Program-made: the position numbers and the translations under genes | The notes under the pieces: generated by a model | The model's input: only the letters and a program-made list of their open reading frames with translations | What the model was told of the DNA's origin: nothing | The model's database searches: none | NCBI GenBank assembly: GCA_025966215.1 | Contig: JAOPVM010000451.1 | Location: forward strand, 1-5,963 | Direction: 5' to 3' | Origin: Klenkia sp. | GTDB taxonomy: Bacteria > Actinomycetota > Actinomycetes > Mycobacteriales > Geodermatophilaceae | Length of the DNA: 5,963 bases | Part shown: positions 1-5,963 of the stretch, one piece after another | Numbering within the stretch: position 1 is the stretch's first letter | Layout of the letters: every line of letters begins with the position of its first letter

Positions 1-910
1 GCCACACGGCCTTGAGCACCGACAACGTCAGGACGGCAGCCAGCAGGATGCCGACGACGTTGATGCCCAGCTGGAGGACCGAGCGGGCGGCGTCGGCCCA
101 GTCCCCGAACGCGACGCCGAGGCTGAACGCCGCCACGGCCGGGACGGTGGTGACGGAGATGAAGACGCCGACCAGGCTGGCGGACTTCGAGCTGGTCAGG
201 GCCAGCATCCCGGCGACCCCGGCGATGAACGCGACGGGGAACGACCAGCGGTCGGGCCGGGTGATGAACCCGGTGGCCGGGCGCTCGGCCAGCAGATCGC
301 CGACATCGGCCCAGCCCAGCCCGCGCAGCGCCAGGCAGAACCCGATCGTGAGCACCGTGGCGATCGCGAAGCCGACGGTGAGCGACCGGACCGAGTGTCG
401 GATGACCGCCCGGTTGCGGTGCACCAGGCCCAGTGCGATGCCGGCCAGCGGGCTGAACTCGGGGCCCATCACCATGCCGCCGATGAGCAGCACCGCCGAG
501 TCGGTGACGATCGCCAACGCGGCCAGCAGCGTGGCGATGGTGAGGAATGCGCAGAAGGTGAGTGTGAGCCGGGACTCCTCGTCGGCGGTCTGCACCACCT
601 GGTCCCAGACCACGGCGTCCGCGCCGTCGCCGGGAGCGGCGCGGACCGCGCGGTCGGTGGTGTCGGACAGCGAGGTGTCGATCGACTCGATCGCGATGCC
701 ACCGTCGCGCTCCACGCCGTGCCGCTGGAGTTCGTCGACGAGCTCGTCCACCGACTCCCGGGCGACGTCGCACATCACCAGGTCGCCGTCGGGTCGGCGG
801 ACGACGCCGGGCAGGTGCACGAGGTGGGTCACCCCGACGTGCGTGCCGAGGAGGGCGAGCACCTCCCCGCACCGCTCGACGGGCACGGTGACGCGCAGGT
901 GGAGGAGCAC
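1..910 (-). CDS. DUF389 family multi-pass membrane protein (C-terminus cut by the window edge)
   Basis: The 303 visible codons run off the window at position 1, so the C-terminus is missing. An N-terminal soluble alpha/beta region (about residues 1-100) precedes hydrophobic segments at about 116-135, 138-160, 175-196, 225-246, 247-268 and 280-300. The stretch around residues 143-161, with GGMVMGPEFSPLAGIALG, is the conserved core typical of the DUF389 (TIGR00341-like) family, whose biochemical role is not established. The GTG at 910-908 is the first possible start after an in-frame TGA at 931-929. It has no convincing ribosome-binding site, so the GTG at codon 9 (886) is an alternative. The gene starts 26 bases after the stop of the preceding minus-strand gene, which suggests co-transcription. 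Family assignment rests on motif recognition and topology; transport or sensing roles would be guesses. Confidence 0.85.
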   Translation of the reverse strand, partial: MLLHLRVTVPVERCGEVLALLGTHVGVTHLVHLPGVVRRPDGDLVMCDVARESVDELVDELQRHGVERDGGIAIESIDTSLSDTTDRAVRAAPGDGADAVVWDQVVQTADEESRLTLTFCAFLTIATLLAALAIVTDSAVLLIGGMVMGPEFSPLAGIALGLVHRNRAVIRHSVRSLTVGFAIATVLTIGFCLALRGLGWADVGDLLAERPATGFITRPDRWSFPVAFIAGVAGMLALTSSKSASLVGVFISVTTVPAVAAFSLGVAFGDWADAARSVLQLGINVVGILLAAVLTLSVLKAVW

Positions 911-936
911 GGGGAGTGTTGTACCCCGTCAGGTCC

Positions 937-1497
937 TCAGCGGGTCCCCGACACCTGCACGGTGACCTCGGCGACGGTCGTGGTGGTCCCGTCGTCCGCC
1001 ACCTCGAGGAGCGCGAGGTCGTGGGGGCCGTCGCCGGCCGGTGCGGCCAGCGCCAGGCCGGGGGACAGGCACTGGGCCAGTTCCAGCGACGGGCCGACGT
1101 CGGTCTCGGTGTACCGCACCGTCGACCCGGCGTCCCCGCGCACCGGCTCGCCGTCCAGGGTGACCACGTAGGGGGTGTCGTCGGCGCCGGTGAGCCGGTA
1201 GTAGAAGGTCTGCCCGGCGATGAGCTCGCTGGAGGACACCCCGATCGCCGGGGCCTGGCAGGCGGCGGTCAGCGGCACCTCGTCGGCGCCCCGGGCCCCG
1301 GCGAACCCGAGCACCGCGAGCACCACGACGGCCACGGCCAGCCAGACCCAGTGGTTGCCGCGCCGGATCGTGGGCCGGTCGTCGGCGAGCACCCGCTCGT
1401 CGTTGACGTCCCGGGCGTAGTGCATCGCCGACCGCCGGTTGCCCGCCGCGAGCTCGGGGTCCTCGCGCCCGCGCACCCCGCCGAAGATGAAGCTCAC
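937..1497 (-). CDS. Hypothetical single-pass membrane protein, 186 aa
   Basis: I do not recognise this protein family. The predicted product has a charged, Arg/Asp-rich N-terminal segment (residues 1-49), one strong membrane helix (about 50-69, rich in Val, Ala and Leu) and a C-terminal domain of about 115 residues. That domain has alternating hydrophobic, beta-like stretches and two cysteines (C80, C143) that could form a disulfide if it lies outside the membrane. Few positive charges follow the helix, which fits an N-in, C-out orientation. The start chosen is the GTG at 1497-1495, with a GGGGGA sequence about 10 bases upstream. An ATG at codon 25 (1425) is an alternative that keeps the helix. 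The reading frame stays open further upstream, but that part is antiparallel noise running through the hairpin and the etfD 3' end. It precedes the DUF389 gene by 26 bases, so a shared envelope function is possible but unproven. Confidence 0.75.
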   Translation of the reverse strand: MSFIFGGVRGREDPELAAGNRRSAMHYARDVNDERVLADDRPTIRRGNHWVWLAVAVVVLAVLGFAGARGADEVPLTAACQAPAIGVSSSELIAGQTFYYRLTGADDTPYVVTLDGEPVRGDAGSTVRYTETDVGPSLELAQCLSPGLALAAPAGDGPHDLALLEVADDGTTTTVAEVTVQVSGTR

Positions 1498-1518
1498 CGG
1501 CTCAGTGTCCCCCGGACG

Positions 1519-1558
1519 CACGAGGGCCCCGGGAGCGTGTGCTCCCGGGGCCCTCGTG
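1519..1558 (-). terminator. 18-bp perfect hairpin after etfD, probable terminator or attenuator
   Basis: The arms at 1519-1536 and 1541-1558 are perfect reverse complements (18 bp, almost all G/C) around a 4-base loop. The hairpin begins 10 bases past the etfD-like stop codon on the minus strand. No T-run follows on that strand (the next bases are cgtccggggg), which is common for terminators in high-GC actinomycetes. No plus-strand gene ends here, so it most likely serves the minus strand. It ends only 21 bases before the next gene's GTG. Confidence 0.8.
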
Positions 1559-1568
1559 GCCGGGCGGT

Positions 1569-3890
1569 TCAGCCCTGGACGTCTCCGTGCTGGGTGCCCT
1601 GCGGCGCGGTGCCCTCGTCGCCGGGCCCCTCGGAGCCCGGCATCGGACCGGACTCGGCGCCCGCCGCAGCCGCGCCGACCGGGGCCATCGCCCGCAGCAG
1701 GATCTGGCTGACGTCGAGGACCTCGACGTGCTCGGCCGCCTCGCCCTTCTCCTTCTTGGAGTTGACCGCGTCGCTGAGCATCGTGATGCAGAACGGGCAG
1801 GCGGTGGAGATCACGTCGGGCTCGAGCTCGAGGGCCTCCTCGGTGCGGTTCATGTTGATCCGCGAGCCGATCTTCTCCTCCATCCACATGCGGGCGCCGC
1901 CGGCGCCGCAGCAGAAACCGCGGTCCTTGCAGCGGTGCATCTCCTGGGTGCGCAGGCCCTGCACGCTGTCCAGGATCTCCCGCGGCGGGGTGTAGACCTT
2001 GTTGTGCCGGCCCAGGAAGCAGGGGTCGTGGTAGGTCACCTTGCGGTCGATCGGGGTGACCGGCACCAGCCGGCCCTCCTCGACGAGCTGGCCCAGCAGC
2101 TGGGTGTGGTGCACGACGTCGTAGTCACCGCCGAGCTGCGGGTACTCCTTGTTGATCGAGTTGAAGCAGTGCGGGCAGGTCGCCACGATCTTGCGGCGGC
2201 CCTCGGAGCGGCCCTCGAACACGGTGTTCAGCGTCTCGACGTTCTCCGCGGCCAGCTGCTGGAACACGAACTCGTTGCCCATCCGGCGGGCCGGGTCGCC
2301 GGTGCAGGTCTCCCCCGAGCCGAGCACGGCGAACTCGACGCCGGCGGTGTGCAGCAGCTCGGCGACGGCCTTGGTGACCTTCTTGGCCCGGTCGTCGATG
2401 GCGCCGGCACAGCCGACCCAGAACAGGTACTCGACGTCGTCGTCGATCGCGCCCTCGACCTGACGGACCTCGAAGTCCATGTCCTTCATCCACTCGTCCC
2501 GGGTGGACGGGCTGACCCCCCACGGGTTGCCGCGGTTCTCCAGGTTGCGGAGCATCACGCCGGCCTCGGAGGGGAAGCTGGACTCGATCAGGGTCTGGTA
2601 GCGCCGCATGTCCATGATGTGGTCGACGTGCTCGATGTCGACCGGGCACTGCTCGACGCAGGCTCCGCAGCTGGTGCAGCTCCAGAGCACGTCGGGGTCG
2701 ATGACCCCGCCCTCCTCGAGGGTGCCGACCAGCGGCCGCTCGGCCTGGGCGTCGTTGGTGCCCTCGATCCGGGCGAAGCCGGAGTACCAGGTCTGCTCGG
2801 CCGAGGGGGCCTCGGGCGTCATCGTGGACTCGCCGCCGTCGGACTCGCCCTTGCCGTCGCCCACCGTGCGGGCCCCCACCAGGTAGGGCGCCTTGGCGTA
2901 GAGGTGGTCCCGCAGGTCCATCACGAGCATCTTGGGCGACAGCGCCTTGCCGGTGTTCCACGCGGGGCACTGGCTCTGGCACCGCCCGCACTCGGTGCAG
3001 GTGGTGAAGTCCAGCATCCCCTTCCAGGTGAAGTCCTCGATCTTGCCGCGGCCGAAGGTGGCGTCCTCGTCGGGGTCCTCGAAGTCGATCGGCACCCCGC
3101 CCGAGGTCATCGGCTGCAGCGGGCCCAGCGCGACCGCGCCGTCGTCCTCGCGCTTGAAGTAGATGTTGAAGAACGCGCTGAACCGGTGCCAGGCCACGCC
3201 CATCGTCAGGTTGCGGGCGAGCACGATCAGCCACACCAGGCTGACCACGATCTTGACGAAGGCGATGACGCTGACCAGGTCGGCGTTGTCCGGGAAGAGG
3301 TTCGACAGCGCGGAGCTGACCGGGTGCGACCAGCCGGGGGCGTCGTCCAGCCCCGAGGCGATCTTGGCGGCCCGGATCGACAGGATGCACAGGCCGATGA
3401 CCAGCACGACGGCCTCGACGAAGTAGCCGCGGCCCTCGTTGGAGCCGGTGAAGCGGCCGTTGCGGCCGGTGCGTCGCGGGTGGTCCTTCTGTCGGATCGC
3501 GATCAGCACCAGGATGCCGAGCACGGTGCCCAGCCCGATCACGTCGACGAAGAGGTTCCACACGCCCCAGTTCCCGATCAGCGGGAGGTGGAACGAGGGG
3601 GAGAACACCTCCCCGAAGGCCTCGACCAGGGTGAGGAACAGCCCGTAGAAGCCGACCATCACGAACCAGTGCGCGGCGCCGATGGTCGACCACTTGAGCA
3701 TCCGGGTGTGGCCCAGGGACTCCACGGCGAGGTTCTTCAGCCGCGGGCCGACCGGGCCGAACCGGGTGCCGTCGGGCTGGCCGGTCTTGATGACCGCCAG
3801 CATCTTCCGCACGGCCTGCGTCGCGAGCACCACCGCGACGACGAGGAGCAGCACGCACAACGTGCCCAGGACGATCTGCAACGGGCCCAC
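1569..3890 (-). CDS. etfD: Membrane-bound (Fe-S) oxidoreductase of EtfD (Rv0338c) type: ETF:menaquinone oxidoreductase
   Basis: The 773-residue product combines a membrane module with a heterodisulfide-reductase-like Fe-S module. Hydrophobic helices lie at about 4-25, 70-91, 112-133, 157-175 and 205-226, like a NarI/DsrM-type quinone-reactive anchor. Two [4Fe-4S] ferredoxin motifs follow (C298, C301, C304, C308 and C405, C408, C411, C415, each ending CP). Two CCG-type domains come next: the first has C494, C529, C572 and C575, with TCTG in place of CCG; the second has C624, CCG at 660-662, C698 and C701. The tail from about 735 is Gly/Ala/Pro-rich and probably disordered. In mycobacteria this family (Rv0338c) passes electrons from EtfBA to menaquinone during fatty-acid oxidation; that role is inferred here. 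The GTG start at 3890 has a strong GGGGAGAGGG ribosome-binding site 6 bases upstream. The frame is open further upstream, but only as the antisense of the cyclase gene. Other DUF224/HdrD-like electron-transfer partners are possible. Confidence 0.9.
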   Translation of the reverse strand: MGPLQIVLGTLCVLLLVVAVVLATQAVRKMLAVIKTGQPDGTRFGPVGPRLKNLAVESLGHTRMLKWSTIGAAHWFVMVGFYGLFLTLVEAFGEVFSPSFHLPLIGNWGVWNLFVDVIGLGTVLGILVLIAIRQKDHPRRTGRNGRFTGSNEGRGYFVEAVVLVIGLCILSIRAAKIASGLDDAPGWSHPVSSALSNLFPDNADLVSVIAFVKIVVSLVWLIVLARNLTMGVAWHRFSAFFNIYFKREDDGAVALGPLQPMTSGGVPIDFEDPDEDATFGRGKIEDFTWKGMLDFTTCTECGRCQSQCPAWNTGKALSPKMLVMDLRDHLYAKAPYLVGARTVGDGKGESDGGESTMTPEAPSAEQTWYSGFARIEGTNDAQAERPLVGTLEEGGVIDPDVLWSCTSCGACVEQCPVDIEHVDHIMDMRRYQTLIESSFPSEAGVMLRNLENRGNPWGVSPSTRDEWMKDMDFEVRQVEGAIDDDVEYLFWVGCAGAIDDRAKKVTKAVAELLHTAGVEFAVLGSGETCTGDPARRMGNEFVFQQLAAENVETLNTVFEGRSEGRRKIVATCPHCFNSINKEYPQLGGDYDVVHHTQLLGQLVEEGRLVPVTPIDRKVTYHDPCFLGRHNKVYTPPREILDSVQGLRTQEMHRCKDRGFCCGAGGARMWMEEKIGSRINMNRTEEALELEPDVISTACPFCITMLSDAVNSKKEKGEAAEHVEVLDVSQILLRAMAPVGAAAAGAESGPMPGSEGPGDEGTAPQGTQHGDVQG

Positions 3891-3896
3891 GAGAAT

Positions 3897-3906
3897 CCCT
3901 CTCCCC
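3897..3906 (-). promoter_or_regulatory. Ribosome-binding site that sets the etfD start
   Basis: On the minus strand GGGGAGAGGG stands 6 bases before the GTG at 3890-3888. It is a near-ideal purine-rich Shine-Dalgarno sequence, and the first membrane helix starts right after this codon. It decides the start within a reading frame that is open for another 1.7 kb upstream. Confidence 0.75.
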
Positions 3907-3938
3907 GTGCGTCGAGCGACCACGGTGACTCCCGTCGC

Positions 3939-3944
3939 ACGATA
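3939..3944 (-). promoter_or_regulatory. Candidate -10 element for etfD
   Basis: On the minus strand TATCGT matches the actinobacterial TANNNT -10 pattern and lies about 48 bases upstream of the etfD GTG, which would give a leader of roughly 40 bases. I see no good -35 hexamer at 16-18 bases upstream. This is a weak, pattern-only call in a 228-base divergent spacer (3891-4118) that must hold the promoters of both flanking genes. Confidence 0.3.
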
Positions 3945-4073
3945 GCCGAGGGCTCCGACGGTCCGTACCCGCCAGTAGTCCACGCACGTGTTGACCGGGA
4001 CCGCGCCGGGCCGGGAGTGCCCGGGCGTTGCCGGGTGTCGGGCCCCCGTGTCAGCCTGTCGCCGCCGTCGGAG

Positions 4074-4095
4074 CCGTCGCTGGACCCAGCGACGG
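4074..4095 (+). repeat. Perfect 10-bp inverted repeat in the leader of the diguanylate cyclase gene
   Basis: CCGTCGCTGG (4074-4083) and CCAGCGACGG (4086-4095) are exact reverse complements separated by two bases. Outer arms CCGCCG (4062-4067) and CGGCGG (4097-4102) can extend the fold with an asymmetric bulge. It ends 23 bases before the chosen GTG start. It could be an RNA hairpin in the leader, a palindromic operator, or part of the coding region if translation begins at an upstream GTG (4017 or 4035). Confidence 0.55.
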
Positions 4096-4118
4096 GCGGC
4101 GGCCAGGGGTGGGGGACC

Positions 4119-5213
4119 GTGCAGGGAGAGGTGCGGCGCCGGGTCTACCTGGCGATCGCTGCGGTGGGCCTGGTCGGGTGTGCCTGGCAGGTGGCGACCG
4201 GGGCGGGCACGACGGTGGAGACCCGCTTCGCCTTCCCGTTGCTGGCGGTCTTCCTGCTCTCCGCGGTCGTGGTCCTGGTCTTCCGCCCGGCCCGCATCCG
4301 GTACGTCGAGCTGGGCGGCTACCTCACCGTGGCCACCGTCTGGCTGACCACGATGGCGGTGCAGCTGGCCACCATCGAGGACGACGACGCGGCCTACGCC
4401 TCGCTCTACCCCGGGGTGTTCGCCAACCTCTGCCTGCTGATCCTGCTGGCCTACCTGTGGTTCGACACCCGCTGGGCGCTGCCGGCCTCGCTGGTGTCCC
4501 CGGTCGCCGCGCTGGTGATCGGCCTGGCCCGGTTCCTCCCGGCGGAGAGCTCGCGCGACCTGGCCGCGGAGTTCGTCGGCGCCCTGGGCTACGTGGTGGT
4601 GCTGTCGATGCTGGCCTTCCTCATGGCCCGCAGCAAGGAGGCCCTGGCCGTCACCCGGGCCGAGGCGGCCCGGCTGCGCGAGCTCGCGCACACCGACGTC
4701 CTCACCGGCCTGCCCAACCGGCGCAGCCTGGTCGACCGGCTCGAGCTGGCGGTGCACGGCCGCCGCGCCGACGGTCCCACCGGCGTGGTGCTCTTCGACC
4801 TGGACCGGTTCAAGGCGGTCAACGACCGCTACGGCCACGACGTCGGGGACCTGGTGCTGCAGGAGGTCGCCCGGGTCACCGCCGGGGCGCTGCGACCGGA
4901 CGCCGTGGTCGGCCGCTGGGGCGGGGAGGAGTTCCTGGTCCTGGTCCCGCGGGCCGACCTCGCGGCCGGCTCGGCGATCGCCGAGCGGCTGCGGCGGGAC
5001 ATCGCCGCCCACCCGTTCCCGGGTGGGCTGTCGATGACGGCCAGCTTCGGGGTCAGCGTGGTCACCGACGCCGACTCGGTCGAGGCGGTGGTGCTGCGCG
5101 CCGACCGGCTGCTCTACGTGGCCAAGGAGGCCGGCCGGGACGCCGTCGCGAGCCGCTTCCCGGTGCCCCGGCCCGGCGCCGACGACGTGTCCGACCCCTC
5201 GCCGGCCCGCTGA
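4119..5213 (+). CDS. Membrane-anchored diguanylate cyclase (six-helix sensor domain plus GGDEF)
   Basis: The 364-residue product has six hydrophobic segments (about 9-27, 37-55, 66-84, 97-115, 119-139, 152-170), a helical linker (171-190) and a GGDEF domain (about 190-345). The domain would join two GTP into c-di-GMP as a dimer at the inner membrane face. Visible catalytic features are DVLTGLPNRR at 193-202, the metal-binding D227 in FDLDRFK, N235, YGHDVGD (238-244) and the signature GGEEF at 268-272. The product-inhibition motif RxxD that usually sits five residues before the signature reads R259-P-D-A262 here, so it looks degenerate. The membrane part is MASE-like in layout; I cannot name the subfamily or signal. 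No EAL domain is present. The start is uncertain: GTG 4119 follows AGGGGTGGGGG and sits just before the first helix; GTG 4131, 4035 and 4017 are in-frame alternatives. The gene diverges from etfD. Confidence 0.9.
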   Translation: MQGEVRRRVYLAIAAVGLVGCAWQVATGAGTTVETRFAFPLLAVFLLSAVVVLVFRPARIRYVELGGYLTVATVWLTTMAVQLATIEDDDAAYASLYPGVFANLCLLILLAYLWFDTRWALPASLVSPVAALVIGLARFLPAESSRDLAAEFVGALGYVVVLSMLAFLMARSKEALAVTRAEAARLRELAHTDVLTGLPNRRSLVDRLELAVHGRRADGPTGVVLFDLDRFKAVNDRYGHDVGDLVLQEVARVTAGALRPDAVVGRWGGEEFLVLVPRADLAAGSAIAERLRRDIAAHPFPGGLSMTASFGVSVVTDADSVEAVVLRADRLLYVAKEAGRDAVASRFPVPRPGADDVSDPSPAR

Positions 5214-5220
5214 GCGGGCC
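5204..5220 (+). terminator. Short hairpin spanning the cyclase stop codon
   Basis: GGCCCGC (5204-5210) and GCGGGCC (5214-5220) form a perfect 7-bp G/C stem whose 3-base loop is the TGA stop itself. No T-run follows. It may be a weak terminator separating the cyclase from dnaK, but it is short and such stems arise easily in this base composition. Confidence 0.4.
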
Positions 5221-5223
5221 CCG

Positions 5224-5249
5224 GGAACACGATCGAGGGGTCTGCCGTT
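5224..5249 (+). promoter_or_regulatory. Candidate SigH/SigR-type promoter of dnaK
   Basis: GGAACA at 5224-5229 and CGTT at 5246-5249 match the -35 and -10 elements of SigH (Mycobacterium) and SigR (Streptomyces) stress promoters, with 18 bases between GGAAC and GTT. Transcription would begin near 5256-5260, about 115 bases before the dnaK ATG. TAGGGT (5249-5254) overlaps and could act as a vegetative-type -10, though no clear TTGACA-like -35 accompanies it. In M. tuberculosis, dnaK is known to respond to SigH, so the match is biologically sensible. Confidence 0.6.
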
Positions 5250-5264
5250 AGGGTGGGCAGGAAA

Positions 5265-5285
5265 GTTGAGCGTCCCAGGCGCAAG
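5265..5285 (+). promoter_or_regulatory. HAIR-like operator (HspR binding site) upstream of dnaK
   Basis: The halves GTTGAGC (5265-5271) and GCGCAAG (5279-5285) flank exactly seven bases. The known HspR-associated inverted repeat is CTTGAGT-N7-ACTCAAG. The left half keeps TTGAG, and the right half keeps the second C and CAAG. Five of seven positions are self-complementary. The site lies just downstream of the predicted start of transcription, where a bound repressor would block RNA polymerase. hspR commonly sits in the dnaK-grpE-dnaJ operon, which would continue beyond this window. Confidence 0.65.
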
Positions 5286-5346
5286 GCGTGTGTAGGACAC
5301 CGCCGGCCCGGGCACGTGACACCCACCGGACCCGCACCACACCTGA

Positions 5347-5963
<617 letters not shown>

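Noticed and set aside
911..926. GGGG...CCCC around the start of the DUF389 gene as a terminator
   Set aside because: Only a 4-bp stem with a long loop; not meaningful in this base composition.
12..1171. Plus-strand open frames opposite the DUF389 gene and the small membrane protein
   Set aside because: Their translations are Ser/Thr/Arg/Ala- or Asp/Gly/His-rich without recognisable motifs, while the minus strand gives membrane helices and a family core motif. They are shadows.
3991..4019. TTGACC as a plus-strand -35 for the cyclase gene
   Set aside because: No TANNNT-like hexamer occurs 16-19 bases downstream; that stretch is GGAGTG and similar G/C-rich sequence.
1539..4118. A plus-strand frame open across the whole etfD region and continuous with the cyclase
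   Set aside because: It is antisense to etfD in a high-GC genome, where the third-position bias clears stops from the opposite strand. Its translation there is low-complexity, rich in Ala, Gly, His and Asp, without family features. Only the part from about 4119 shows real domains.
5266..5298. TTGAGC and TAGGAC as a vegetative promoter for dnaK
   Set aside because: The spacer is 21 bases, too long, and the TTGAGC is better explained as the left half of the HAIR-like operator.

Overview
The window is very GC-rich DNA with a strong G/C third-position bias and GTG starts. It looks like a chromosomal segment of a high-GC actinomycete. Supporting this: the DnaK lacks the lobe-I insertion found in Gram-negative homologues, a HAIR-like (HspR-type) operator with a SigH/SigR-type promoter lies upstream of dnaK, and the large membrane iron-sulfur oxidoreductase belongs to the mycobacterial EtfD (Rv0338c) type. 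I cannot fix the genus from the sequence; a Geodermatophilaceae-like or related lineage would fit. There is no sign of a mobile element, CRISPR array, tRNA or rRNA.

Layout. The left two thirds is read on the minus strand, right to left: etfD-like oxidoreductase (3890 to 1569), an 18-bp perfect hairpin (1558 to 1519), a small single-pass membrane protein of unknown function (1497 to 937), then a DUF389 multi-pass membrane protein (910 down to the window edge, incomplete). The right third is read on the plus strand: a membrane diguanylate cyclase (4119 to 5213), divergent from etfD across a 228-bp spacer, then a 160-bp regulatory gap and the first 196 codons of dnaK (5374 to the edge).

How the genes work. 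EtfD-type proteins pass electrons from electron-transfer flavoprotein, reduced by acyl-CoA dehydrogenases, to menaquinone in the membrane, linking fatty-acid beta-oxidation to respiration. The etfBA partner genes are not in this window. The diguanylate cyclase would make c-di-GMP in response to a signal at its six-helix membrane domain; its product-inhibition site looks degenerate. DnaK is the Hsp70 chaperone, here apparently under combined SigH-like activation and HspR-like repression. The two downstream minus-strand genes are probably one transcription unit, because only 26 bases separate them and the first has almost no room for its own promoter after the hairpin.

I found no convincing new multi-gene system. 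The points most worth checking are the dnaK control region, the hairpin between etfD and the following genes, the degenerate I-site and leader hairpin of the cyclase, and the unassigned membrane protein paired with DUF389.
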